From ATZT02 sp038145175 (GTDB taxonomy: Bacteria; Actinomycetota; Actinomycetes; S36-B12; UBA5976): a stretch of DNA of 64,000 nucleotides. Of this stretch, positions 17,541 through 25,261 are shown piece after piece. Within the stretch, counting starts at the first letter, position 1, and every line of letters starts with the position of its first letter. The translations under genes were made by a program, and so were the position numbers. The notes under the pieces are model-generated. The model was not told where the DNA came from. It did no database searches and saw only the letters and a list, made by a program, of their open reading frames with translations. The stretch lies in the NCBI GenBank assembly GCA_038145175.1, contig JAYQPE010000006.1, forward strand, positions 15,434-79,433, in the 5' to 3' direction.

Positions 17541-18836
17541 ATGACAAATGTAAACCTAAATCCAGTCGAAACTTTAGCAAGAAGTGCTAAAGAGGCAAGT
17601 TATAAATTATCGCAACTAAACAGAGAAGTTAAAGATAAAGCACTTAATTTAATGGCTAAGGATTTAGTAGAAAAATCAAGTGAAATTGTTAAAGCAAATG
17701 AATTAGATATTAAAAATGCTATTGAGAACAAAGTTGATAAATACCTGATTGATCGTTTAACCTTAAATGAAGCAAGAATCAAAGAGGTAGCCAAAGGCTT
17801 AATTGAAATATCGCAATTAAAAGACCCTGTTGGTGAAGTTGTTAGAGGTTGGGTTCAACCAAATGGATTAGAAATTGAACAAATACGCGTACCTCTAGGT
17901 GTGGTTGGAATTATTTATGAAGCACGACCAAATGTAACAGTAGATGCGGTAGGAATTTGTCTAAAAAGTGGAAACTCAGTTTTATTAAGAGGTTCATCTT
18001 CAGCTCAAAATACCAATGCTGCCTTAATTAAAGTTATGCGTGAAAGTTTAAATAAATTAAATATTCCATCTGATGCGATTATTCAAATTCCTACTGATTC
18101 TCATGAATCAGTCAAACAATTAATGAACGCTCGAGGTTTAGTCGATGTTTTGATTCCAAGAGGAGGCGCTTCTCTAATTGAATCTATCGTCAATGACTCT
18201 AAAGTACCCGTAATTGAAACTGGAGTAGGTAATTGTCATGTCTATATAGATGAATACGCAGATATTGATATGGCAGTTTCAATACTTGTTAACTCAAAAG
18301 TTTCTCGTTGTAGCGTTTGCAATGCCGCCGAAACATTTTTAGTTCATGAAAAAATTGCAGACGAATTTTTACCAAAAGCTTTGAATGAACTAAAAAATCA
18401 TGAAGTTACCATTCATGGAGACCAAAAAATAAAGAAGTATTGTGAAAAAGTTGGAATTAAATATTTAGAAGTAACAGATCATGATTGGACTTGCGAATAT
18501 TACAGTTTAGATATTGCTGCCGGAATTGTGGGTTCACTTGATGAAGCAATTTCTCACATTAGAAAATGGTCTTCCAATCACACTGAGGCGATAGTTTCTG
18601 ATTCGGTTCAAAATGTTGAAAAATTTGTTAAAGAAGTTGACTCTGCAGCAGTAATGATTAACGCTTCAACCCGTTTTACAGATGGTGGAGAATTTGGATT
18701 TGGTGCAGAGATGGGTATTTCTAATCAAAAACTCCACGCCAGGGGACCTATGGGATTACTAGAAATGACAAGTACTAAGTATGTTGTTAAAGGTAAAGGT
18801 CACATCAGAGGAAATGTTGGAGAAATTAAAAAATGA
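17541..18836 (+). CDS. proA: Gamma-glutamyl phosphate reductase
   Basis: Second step of proline synthesis: NADPH reduction of glutamyl phosphate to the semialdehyde. The 431-aa protein belongs to the aldehyde dehydrogenase superfamily; the catalytic cysteine lies in KVSRCSVCNAAETFL. I start at ATG 17541 (MTNVNLNPVETLA) after AAAGAG; the frame extends to a TTG at 17517 inside proB but those residues look unlike ProA. Its end overlaps a small membrane-protein gene by 4 bp. Confidence 0.96.
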   Translation: MTNVNLNPVETLARSAKEASYKLSQLNREVKDKALNLMAKDLVEKSSEIVKANELDIKNAIENKVDKYLIDRLTLNEARIKEVAKGLIEISQLKDPVGEVVRGWVQPNGLEIEQIRVPLGVVGIIYEARPNVTVDAVGICLKSGNSVLLRGSSSAQNTNAALIKVMRESLNKLNIPSDAIIQIPTDSHESVKQLMNARGLVDVLIPRGGASLIESIVNDSKVPVIETGVGNCHVYIDEYADIDMAVSILVNSKVSRCSVCNAAETFLVHEKIADEFLPKALNELKNHEVTIHGDQKIKKYCEKVGIKYLEVTDHDWTCEYYSLDIAAGIVGSLDEAISHIRKWSSNHTEAIVSDSVQNVEKFVKEVDSAAVMINASTRFTDGGEFGFGAEMGISNQKLHARGPMGLLEMTSTKYVVKGKGHIRGNVGEIKK

Positions 18837-18964
18837 TCAAATTGAGCGAAGTTGCCGAAAAGGGTGTAGAACTTCCATTTCATCCATTGGTGTTTGGATT
18901 TGGAATGTTTGGATTATTAGTTGTGGCTTTAATTGTGGTCACAAGGTTAAACGCAGACAGATAA
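18833..18964 (+). CDS. Small single-pass membrane protein between proA and nadD
   Basis: A 43-aa reading frame with ATG overlapping the proA stop (ATGA) and a TAA one base before the nadD GTG, so it sits precisely in the operon. The N-terminal half is polar and ends PFHPLVFG; the C-terminal half is one hydrophobic segment (FGMFGLLVVALIVVTRL), followed by a short charged tail. Small membrane proteins of this layout are found at the same place in other Actinobacteria, with no known function. Packing and composition make it a likely real gene. Confidence 0.75.
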   Translation: MIKLSEVAEKGVELPFHPLVFGFGMFGLLVVALIVVTRLNADR

Positions 18965-18965
18965 A

Positions 18966-19529
18966 GTGAAATCCCGTATAGGGCTATTGGGTGGAACATT
19001 TAACCCAATTCATTTTGGACATTTAGAAATTGCCAAAGCGGCTTTAAATTTATTGAATCTAGATAAGTTAATTTTTATACCTGCTGGTAATCCTTGGCAA
19101 AAAGGTGATTTTATTTCTTTTGAGCATAGATTTAAAATGTTAAAACTTGCAATAAAAAATCTAGAGAATGTTGAAATTTCTGAAATTGAAAAAGATGAGA
19201 TTAACCCCTCCTACACTTATCAAACTTTAGAAGAATTACATTCTATTTATCCTGATTCTGAATTCGTTTTTTTAATTGGAAGTGATGGAATAAAAAATTT
19301 TGGTACTTGGAAAAAACCAGAATCGATTAAAACTTTAGCCAGAATCTATGTAGTTCCAAGACAAAATGATCCTATAGTTGACTGGCATTTTGATCGTTTG
19401 CAATTTAGTCCCATTTCCATTTCTTCATCACAAATAAGAGAAAAAATAAAGAACCAAGAATCAATTGAAGAATTTGTTCCTGCAGAAGTAATCCAATACA
19501 TCAAAGCCAACCAACTCTATAAATCTTGA
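18966..19529 (+). CDS. nadD: Nicotinate-nucleotide adenylyltransferase
   Basis: Adenylates nicotinate mononucleotide on the way to NAD. The 187-aa protein has the nucleotidyltransferase motif GGTFNPIHFGHL at the N-terminus and the C-terminal SISSSQIR motif, both typical of NadD. Start is GTG at 18966, one base after the preceding small gene. rsfS follows after 44 bp, the usual bacterial order. Confidence 0.96.
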   Translation: MKSRIGLLGGTFNPIHFGHLEIAKAALNLLNLDKLIFIPAGNPWQKGDFISFEHRFKMLKLAIKNLENVEISEIEKDEINPSYTYQTLEELHSIYPDSEFVFLIGSDGIKNFGTWKKPESIKTLARIYVVPRQNDPIVDWHFDRLQFSPISISSSQIREKIKNQESIEEFVPAEVIQYIKANQLYKS

Positions 19530-19573
19530 GTGTGACATAATTATTACTAATGATAGAAAGTTTCGTTAATTAA

Positions 19574-19930
19574 GTGACAGCGTCTTTAAAGTCAAAAGAA
19601 TTAGCCGCAATCGCAGCAAAAGCAGCCTTTGAAAAGCTAGCAACTGATGTAAAAATGATAGATGTAAGTTCAAGGTTTCCACTTTCAGATATTTTTTTGA
19701 TCGCCTCAGTCAACAATGTTAAACAAGCCCAAGCTGTTTCAGATGCAATCGAAGAGGAGTTAAATAAAATTGGTGTTAAAGCTATCAATCGAGAAGGAAA
19801 TTCTGAAAGTCATTGGCTTTTGATTGATTTTTCTGAAATTTTAGTTCACATTCAATTAGAAGAAGATCGAGATTATTACGGTTTAGAAAGATTATGGAAA
19901 GACTGTCCAATCGAGGAATTACATGGGTAA
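19574..19930 (+). CDS. rsfS: Ribosomal silencing factor RsfS
   Basis: Binds L14 and blocks 30S-50S joining when nutrients run short. The 118-aa protein shows the family core SDIFLIASVNNVKQAQAVSDAI and the C-terminal HIQLEEDRDYYGLERLW. Start GTG at 19574 has no clear Shine-Dalgarno. The end overlaps the next gene by 8 bp. Confidence 0.94.
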   Translation: MTASLKSKELAAIAAKAAFEKLATDVKMIDVSSRFPLSDIFLIASVNNVKQAQAVSDAIEEELNKIGVKAINREGNSESHWLLIDFSEILVHIQLEEDRDYYGLERLWKDCPIEELHG

Positions 19931-20570
19931 AAGACAATTAGTTTTGTGGCGACATGGACGAACAAGTTGGAATTTAGAACAAAGATTTCAAGGTCAAACT
20001 GACATTCCATTAGATGAAGTCGGAATTTCTCAAGCAAAAAATGCTGCATCACTTTTGAAGCATTTGAAACCCAGTTACATAGTTTCGTCAGATCTTTCTC
20101 GAGCAAATCAAACAGGTTCGATTTTGGCAGATTTGTTAAATTTACAAATTACAAAAGATAAAAGATTTAGAGAAACTGCTCATGGCGAATGGGAAGGTTT
20201 GACCTATCCAGAACTAAAACAAAAATTTGGTGATGAATATTTACGCTGGTCAAATGGAGAAGAAATAAAACCAGGTAATAACGGGGAAACTAGAAGTGAA
20301 GTGGCCCAAAGAATGGTAGAAGGAATTTATGATCATATGAAACTTGTGCCAGATGGAAATGTTTTTGTGGTGGCAACCCATGGAGGTGCTGCCAGAGTTG
20401 CCGCAGGAAAATTAATGGGCTTACCACCAAAAACTTGGAGCTCACTTGGCATCATTAGTAATTGTTCGTGGATTGTTTTAGACGAACCATTAAATCCAGA
20501 ACTTCCTTGGAGGTTGGTTGAATATAACGCTGGATCTTTACCAACTCCAGCCCTTAGTGACGACAGATAA
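19923..20570 (+). CDS. Histidine phosphatase family protein (phosphoglycerate mutase-like)
   Basis: Branch-1 histidine phosphatase. The phospho-accepting motif is LWRHGRTSWN at the N-terminus, the acid/base region is FRETAHGEWEGLTY, and the second histidine lies in VATHGGAARV. At 215 aa it matches the gene found after rsfS in Actinobacteria; in M. tuberculosis the protein at this place is glucosyl-3-phosphoglycerate phosphatase (GpgP). The same substrate is possible but cannot be read from the sequence. It overlaps rsfS by 8 bp, so the two are coupled. Confidence 0.88.
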   Translation: MGKRQLVLWRHGRTSWNLEQRFQGQTDIPLDEVGISQAKNAASLLKHLKPSYIVSSDLSRANQTGSILADLLNLQITKDKRFRETAHGEWEGLTYPELKQKFGDEYLRWSNGEEIKPGNNGETRSEVAQRMVEGIYDHMKLVPDGNVFVVATHGGAARVAAGKLMGLPPKTWSSLGIISNCSWIVLDEPLNPELPWRLVEYNAGSLPTPALSDDR

Positions 20571-20616
20571 AATTTAGTGGAATAAGTTTTCGATAGAGTT
20601 ACATTTCAATTATTTT

Positions 20617-20689
<73 letters not shown>

Positions 20690-20721
20690 CAAATTTTTGT
20701 GTTACATTTTATTTAAGAAAT

Positions 20722-20815
20722 TGCACGGGAGTTCGAACTTCATCGGACTGAGAAAGTGACAAAACTTGTGTCACTGACCGTTTAGACCGTTTGGGTAATG
20801 CCAGATCGGGAGGAG
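20722..20815 (+). promoter_or_regulatory. TPP riboswitch (THI element)
   Basis: The stretch carries the conserved thiamine-pyrophosphate aptamer blocks in order: ACGGG near 20725, the P3 stem GTTCGA/TCGGAC, CTGAGA at 20748-20753, an optional extra hairpin AGTGACA/TGTCACT, and GGGTAATGCCAG at 20793-20804. P2 can form between ACGG (20725-20728) and CCGT. The Shine-Dalgarno GGGAGGAG (20808-20815) overlaps the 3' end of the aptamer, so ligand binding could directly mask it. The octamer GACCGTTT occurs twice (20776-20783 and 20785-20792), giving two possible P2 partners. Confidence 0.88.
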
Positions 20816-20820
20816 TGATC

Positions 20821-21393
20821 ATGATTGTTATATTTACCGCTTGGAATTATCAAGTAACACTTTTGGAAATTTTTGCCGTACTTGCATCCTTAATTGGTGT
20901 TTGGTTAGGTACAACTGGAACTCGAATTACATGGCCTTGGTGGATTTTAAGTAGTTCTTTATATGGAATTCTATTTTTCAATTTTGAATTATATGCAAGT
21001 GCCATCTTGCAATTTGTATTTATTGTTGCAGCAATTTGGGGTTGGTTTGGTTGGGGTAAAGATGGTGCAAAACCAAGCAAATTAATTATTAAAGAAAAAT
21101 TAATTTGGTTTGCACTTTCTTTAACTTCTTGGCTAATACTTGCACCATTACTTGCTCAAATTGGAGCGGCTGCAACTTGGTTTGATTCCTTTATTTTAGT
21201 AGGAAGTGTAGTGGCACAAGTATTAATGGTGAGAGAAAAATATGAGGCATGGCCAATTTGGGTTGTTGTTAATGTGGTGGCAACATTTCATTATGCAAGA
21301 CAAGAACTATGGTTTACCTCTCTTTTATATTTAGTATTTATTTTTATAGCTTTTGTTGGATGGAAAAAATGGTTAGAAAAAGTAAATATTTAA
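20821..21393 (+). CDS. pnuT: PnuC-family vitamin transporter, probably thiamine-specific (PnuT)
   Basis: Integral membrane facilitator of the Pnu family (SWEET-like fold) that moves an unphosphorylated vitamin, which is then trapped by phosphorylation. The roughly 190-aa protein has about seven hydrophobic segments and a W-x-x-W-x-x-x-N type motif (EAWPIWVVVN). The TPP riboswitch immediately upstream argues for thiamine, not nicotinamide riboside. Start is ATG at 20821, 5 nt after GGAGGAG; in-frame starts further up fall inside the riboswitch. The next gene, a P-loop kinase, begins 1 nt after the stop. Confidence 0.82.
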   Translation: MIVIFTAWNYQVTLLEIFAVLASLIGVWLGTTGTRITWPWWILSSSLYGILFFNFELYASAILQFVFIVAAIWGWFGWGKDGAKPSKLIIKEKLIWFALSLTSWLILAPLLAQIGAAATWFDSFILVGSVVAQVLMVREKYEAWPIWVVVNVVATFHYARQELWFTSLLYLVFIFIAFVGWKKWLEKVNI

Positions 21394-21394
21394 A

Positions 21395-21997
21395 ATGCAA
21401 ATTCAACAATTATCAAATCTAGTTGGATTTGTTAAAGCCTCTAAAAATTACTGTGGTGCAAATAAACTAATTTGTATTGATGGACCTGCAGGGTCTGGGA
21501 AAACAACTTTAGCAACAAATCTTCAAAAACTATTGGATAATTCTCACGTTATCCACATGGATGAAATTTATGAAGGATGGCAAAATGCATTGAATGAAAA
21601 CTTAGTATTAAATATAAATAATTGGATTATCTTTCCTATGAAAAATAATGAGCCTATTATCTACAATAAATTTGACTGGCATCTTAATTTGAGAAATGAT
21701 TTAGTTATTATCAATGATTATAAATTTATAATTTTAGAAGGAGTAGGTTCAGCAAGTCTAGGGATTAGAGATAGATCTGCGTTAAATATCTGGATTGAGG
21801 GGCGCCAAGAAATTCTATTAAAGCGAGTTTTGGATAGAGATGGAGATCAAATAAAAGAAGAAATGCAGCTTTGGCAAATAAAGGAACAAGAATATTTTTT
21901 AAAACACGACACAAAAAAACATTGTAATATTTGGATAGATGGCAATTTTGAGCAAGAAATAGATACCGCATCACAAATCGTTTTGCTCAATCGGTAA
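21395..21997 (+). CDS. P-loop small-molecule kinase (uridine kinase-like), candidate vitamin kinase
   Basis: A 200-aa P-loop protein. Walker A is DGPAGSGKTT (about residues 30-39); HMDEIYEGWQ resembles the substrate-binding D-x-x-Y region of uridine kinase-like enzymes; ILEGVGSAS looks like a Walker B strand; RVLDRDG may be the lid arginines. Relatives are common in Actinobacteria as unassigned ATP-binding proteins or uridine kinases. It sits 1 nt after the riboswitch-controlled transporter. Pnu transporters need a kinase to trap their substrate, so I infer a thiamine-phosphorylating role. A nucleoside or nicotinamide riboside kinase remains possible. Confidence 0.7.
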   Translation: MQIQQLSNLVGFVKASKNYCGANKLICIDGPAGSGKTTLATNLQKLLDNSHVIHMDEIYEGWQNALNENLVLNINNWIIFPMKNNEPIIYNKFDWHLNLRNDLVIINDYKFIILEGVGSASLGIRDRSALNIWIEGRQEILLKRVLDRDGDQIKEEMQLWQIKEQEYFLKHDTKKHCNIWIDGNFEQEIDTASQIVLLNR

Positions 21998-22000
21998 ATT
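21995..22000 (+). promoter_or_regulatory. Candidate -10 element for leaderless leuS mRNA
   Basis: TAAATT at 21995-22000 overlaps the stop of the kinase gene and ends exactly 7 nt before the leuS GTG at 22008, the spacing of a leaderless start. It lies inside a 13-bp inverted repeat GGTAAA-T-TTTACC (21993-22005). No Shine-Dalgarno precedes the GTG and no good -35 is visible. Confidence 0.4.
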
Positions 22001-22007
22001 TTACCTT

Positions 22008-24494
22008 GTGAATTCTCAACCAGATAATAATGAGCAAAATGTTGCATTAGATTTTGATGCAATACAAGCTAAATGGCTTCCAATCTGGGAAAAAGAACAA
22101 CCATTTAATTCATCTGACGATCCAAACGATAATCGACAAAGAATCTATGTTTTGGATATGTTTTCTTACCCATCAGGTGATTTACACATGGGACACGCAG
22201 AAGCTTTTGCAATTGGCGATGTAGTCGCAAGATATTACTTTCAAAAAGGATTTAATGTTTTTCATCCAGTAGGTTGGGATTCTTTCGGATTACCTGCAGA
22301 AAATGCAGCAATAAAAAGAGGCGAAAATCCAGCCAACTGGACCTATAACAATATTGAAACTCAAGCGGAGTCATTTAAACGCTATGCAATTTCTTTTGAT
22401 TGGAATCACAGATTACATACTTCAGATCCTGAATATTATAAATGGACTCAATGGTTATTTATACAATTTTTCAAAAAAGGTTTAGCCTATAGAAAAGCTT
22501 CTAATGTTAATTGGTGTCCATCTTGTCAAACAGTTTTAGCAAATGAGCAAGTTGTAGCAGGAGAATGCGAAAGATGTAACTCAGTAGTAACAAAAAGAGA
22601 ACTAACTCAATGGTATTTCAAAATTACAGAATATGCTCAAAGACTTTTAGATGACATGTCGCAAATAGAAAATACTTGGCCAGAACGAGTTTTGACAATG
22701 CAAAAGAATTGGATTGGTAAATCTGAAGGTGCTTATGTTGATTTTGAAATTGATGAATTAAATAAAAAAGTTACTGTCTTTACCACAAGACCAGATACTT
22801 TGTTTGGCGCTACATTTTTTGTTGTAGCAGCTGATTCAAAACTTGCTCAAGAACTCGTTGCAGAAGATAAAAATACAGAATTAAATAAATATATTGAAGA
22901 AGTAAAAAAAGCAACTGATATTGAAAGACTTTCAACAGATAGACCAAAAACAGGTATATTTCTTGGACGTTATGCAATAAATCCAGTCAATAATGAAAAA
23001 TTGCCTATTTGGGCATCAGATTATGTTTTGGCAGATTATGGAACAGGTGCATTAATGGCTGTTCCTGCACACGATCAGCGCGATTTAGATTTTGCAAAAA
23101 CTTTTAAATTGCCAGTCAGAGTTGTTGTTGAAACTGGAGAAGAAGATCCAAGTAAATCTTTTATTGCTACAGCAGGTGATGGAAAATTAGTAAATTCAGA
23201 TTTCTTAAATGGTTTAGATAAACAAAAAGCCATTAAAGCAATGATTGAGTACTTAGAAAAAAATAATTTTGGTAAAGGTGCGACAAACTTTAGATTAAGA
23301 GATTGGTTAATTTCTAGACAAAGATATTGGGGAGCACCAATTCCAATTATTCACTGCCCAAAATGTGGGGAAGTTGCAGTCTTGGATGAACAATTGCCTG
23401 TGAAATTACCTGAACTTGCTGGAGAACAATTAGCACCAAAAGGAACTTCACCTTTAGCTGCTGCAACAGATTGGGTTAATACAAAATGCCCAAAGTGTAA
23501 TTCCGATGCAAAAAGAGATACAGACACAATGGATACTTTTGTGGATTCTTCCTGGTATTACTTGAGATATCCATCAGCACACGATAAAGAAAAAGCAATA
23601 GATCCAAAATTGTTAAGACGTTGGTTACCGGTGGCACAGTATGTTGGAGGAGTTGAACATGCAATTTTGCATCTTCTTTACAGCAGATTTTTTACCAAAG
23701 TTTTATTTGACTTAGGTTATGTGGAATTTAATGAACCTTTCAAAGCACTTTTAAATCAAGGTCAAGTTATTTTAAATGGTTCTGCCATGTCAAAATCAAA
23801 AGGAAACATGGTTGATTTAGGCGAACAAATTTCTGAATTTGGAGTCGATGCTGTTCGATTAACTATGGTCTTTGCCGGCCCTCCAGAAGACGATATTGAT
23901 TGGGCAGAAGTTTCCCCAGGAGGCTCTAAGAAATTTTTATCAAGAGCTTGGCGTCTATCAAAAGATGTTAAATCAGAAAAAGAAATTAATTTTAACGATG
24001 GAAATTTAGAATTAAGACAAAATGTCCATCGAACAGTAGATGAAGTGACCACATTAATTGAGTCATTTAGGTTTAACGTGGCAATTGCTAGAACCATGGA
24101 ATTAGTTAACGTAACTAGAAAAGCAATAGACACAGGATGTGGAGCAAGTGATCCCGCAGTTAGAGAAGCTGTTGAAACTATCGCAATAATTCTTTCTCTA
24201 TTTGCCCCTTACACTGCAGAAGAAATGTGGCAAACCTTAGGACATAAAGACTTAATTATAAAGGCAGGCTGGCCACCTGTTGATCCAAAATTACTGGTCA
24301 GACAATCAGTTGTTTGTGTGGTCCAAGTATCTGGAAAATTGAGAGCTCGTCTTGATGTTTCACCTGATATCTCAAGTGATGAATTAGAAAAACTTGCTTT
24401 AAATGAACCAAATGTAGTAAAAAATCTAGATGGAAGACAGGTTAAAACAGTTATTGTTAGGGCACCAAAGCTAGTAAATATAGTCCCTGAATAA
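22008..24494 (+). CDS. leuS: Leucine--tRNA ligase
   Basis: Class I aminoacyl-tRNA synthetase with editing domain. The HIGH motif is HMGH in PSGDLHMGHAEAF and KMSKS appears as AMSKSKGNM. The zinc-1 cysteines (CPSCQ, CERC) and a second pair in the insert (CPKCGE, CPKCNS) are present. The CP1 editing domain (about residues 225-420) has the TTRPDTLFGATF motif. At 828 aa the length is normal for the bacterial type. Start GTG at 22008 lacks a Shine-Dalgarno and probably works leaderless. Confidence 0.95.
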   Translation: MNSQPDNNEQNVALDFDAIQAKWLPIWEKEQPFNSSDDPNDNRQRIYVLDMFSYPSGDLHMGHAEAFAIGDVVARYYFQKGFNVFHPVGWDSFGLPAENAAIKRGENPANWTYNNIETQAESFKRYAISFDWNHRLHTSDPEYYKWTQWLFIQFFKKGLAYRKASNVNWCPSCQTVLANEQVVAGECERCNSVVTKRELTQWYFKITEYAQRLLDDMSQIENTWPERVLTMQKNWIGKSEGAYVDFEIDELNKKVTVFTTRPDTLFGATFFVVAADSKLAQELVAEDKNTELNKYIEEVKKATDIERLSTDRPKTGIFLGRYAINPVNNEKLPIWASDYVLADYGTGALMAVPAHDQRDLDFAKTFKLPVRVVVETGEEDPSKSFIATAGDGKLVNSDFLNGLDKQKAIKAMIEYLEKNNFGKGATNFRLRDWLISRQRYWGAPIPIIHCPKCGEVAVLDEQLPVKLPELAGEQLAPKGTSPLAAATDWVNTKCPKCNSDAKRDTDTMDTFVDSSWYYLRYPSAHDKEKAIDPKLLRRWLPVAQYVGGVEHAILHLLYSRFFTKVLFDLGYVEFNEPFKALLNQGQVILNGSAMSKSKGNMVDLGEQISEFGVDAVRLTMVFAGPPEDDIDWAEVSPGGSKKFLSRAWRLSKDVKSEKEINFNDGNLELRQNVHRTVDEVTTLIESFRFNVAIARTMELVNVTRKAIDTGCGASDPAVREAVETIAIILSLFAPYTAEEMWQTLGHKDLIIKAGWPPVDPKLLVRQSVVCVVQVSGKLRARLDVSPDISSDELEKLALNEPNVVKNLDGRQVKTVIVRAPKLVNIVPE

Positions 24495-24508
24495 TCAACA
24501 TTATTAAC

Positions 24509-24517
24509 TTATCCACA
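24509..24517 (+). promoter_or_regulatory. Consensus DnaA box upstream of comEA
   Basis: TTATCCACA at 24509-24517 is an exact match to the E. coli-type 9-mer bound by DnaA. It lies in the 74-bp gap between leuS and comEA. I see no cluster of further boxes here, so it is not an origin; a regulatory or DnaA-titrating site is possible. A lone 9-mer can also occur by chance. Confidence 0.5.
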
Positions 24518-24533
24518 AATTTTTAACATTTAC

Positions 24534-24547
24534 AGTCAATATTGACT
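24534..24547. promoter_or_regulatory. 14-bp perfect palindrome upstream of comEA
   Basis: AGTCAATATTGACT at 24534-24547 is a perfect 14-bp palindrome, 21 bp before the comEA start and next to a TATAAA at 24560-24565. Size and position suit a dimeric regulator of competence genes. No known factor is assigned. Confidence 0.45.
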
Positions 24548-24568
24548 TAAATTTGTGATTATAAATGA

Positions 24569-25261
24569 GTGCAAAATTCAGAGAACAAAATCTCAATAGA
24601 CAGACTAATTAAAGAAATTATTAATCATAATATAGCTACAAGTAAAAAGAAAAAAATAAAGAAAAAGAATAATTATTGGCGGTTTGATTTTTCTAAGCTT
24701 AATTTAATCAAATTAATCACAATAACTCTCATTTCCATTATTTTAACAATATTATATTTTCAAACAAATAAATCTAATATCACACTTAGTGAGACAATAG
24801 ATTCAAATAACACTTCAATCGATTCCTCAATCGTGGAAGTAAGTAAAATAAAAATATATGTTTCGGGTGAAGTAATTAAAAGTGGAGTTTATGAACTTCC
24901 AAATGACGCACGATTAATAGATGCTTTAAATATTGCTGGAGGCCTATCAAGCAATGGGATAATTGGTGAAAATAATCTTGCCAGAGTTTTACAAGATGGG
25001 GAACAAATTAATTTTGATAATAAAAATAATCCTTTAAAAAATAAAGTAACAAAGAATCTAAAACAGTTAAATTGTATAAATTTAAATGATTCTGATCTGA
25101 AGCAATTAGATGCACTTCCGGGCGTGGGACCTGTTCTTGCTCAAAGAATTTGGGACTACCGAGAAGCAAACGGAAGGTTTGCAGAAGTATCTCAATTATC
25201 TAATGTTGAAGGTATTGGAAAATCTAAGTTAAAAACAATCAGTGAAAAAGCTTGCGTCTAG
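24569..25261 (+). CDS. comEA: ComEA-like DNA-binding protein (SLBB plus helix-hairpin-helix)
   Basis: Membrane-anchored DNA receptor that hands double-stranded DNA to the ComEC channel during natural transformation. The 230-aa protein has a lysine-rich cytoplasmic stretch (KKKKIKKKN), one membrane segment (about residues 49-65), an SLBB domain (about 92-150, IYVSGEVIKSGVYELP) and a C-terminal pair of helix-hairpin-helix motifs (LDALPGVGPVLAQRI, LSNVEGIGKSKL). Start is GTG at 24569. The end overlaps comEC by 10 bp. Confidence 0.92.
   Translation: MQNSENKISIDRLIKEIINHNIATSKKKKIKKKNNYWRFDFSKLNLIKLITITLISIILTILYFQTNKSNITLSETIDSNNTSIDSSIVEVSKIKIYVSGEVIKSGVYELPNDARLIDALNIAGGLSSNGIIGENNLARVLQDGEQINFDNKNNPLKNKVTKNLKQLNCINLNDSDLKQLDALPGVGPVLAQRIWDYREANGRFAEVSQLSNVEGIGKSKLKTISEKACV

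Noticed and set aside
18781..18969. 62-codon plus-strand frame spanning proA end and the small membrane gene
   Set aside because: The product is Cys/Arg-rich with no membrane segment; the overlapping 43-codon frame at 18833-18964 fits operon spacing and a membrane protein far better.
20791..20820. Upstream TTG start for the Pnu transporter
   Set aside because: It falls within the conserved core of the TPP riboswitch; the ATG at 20821 has a strong Shine-Dalgarno.
24542..24565. TTGACT and TATAAA as a paired comEA promoter
   Set aside because: The spacing is only 12 bp, too short for a standard sigma-70-type promoter, and TTGACT is just half of the palindrome.
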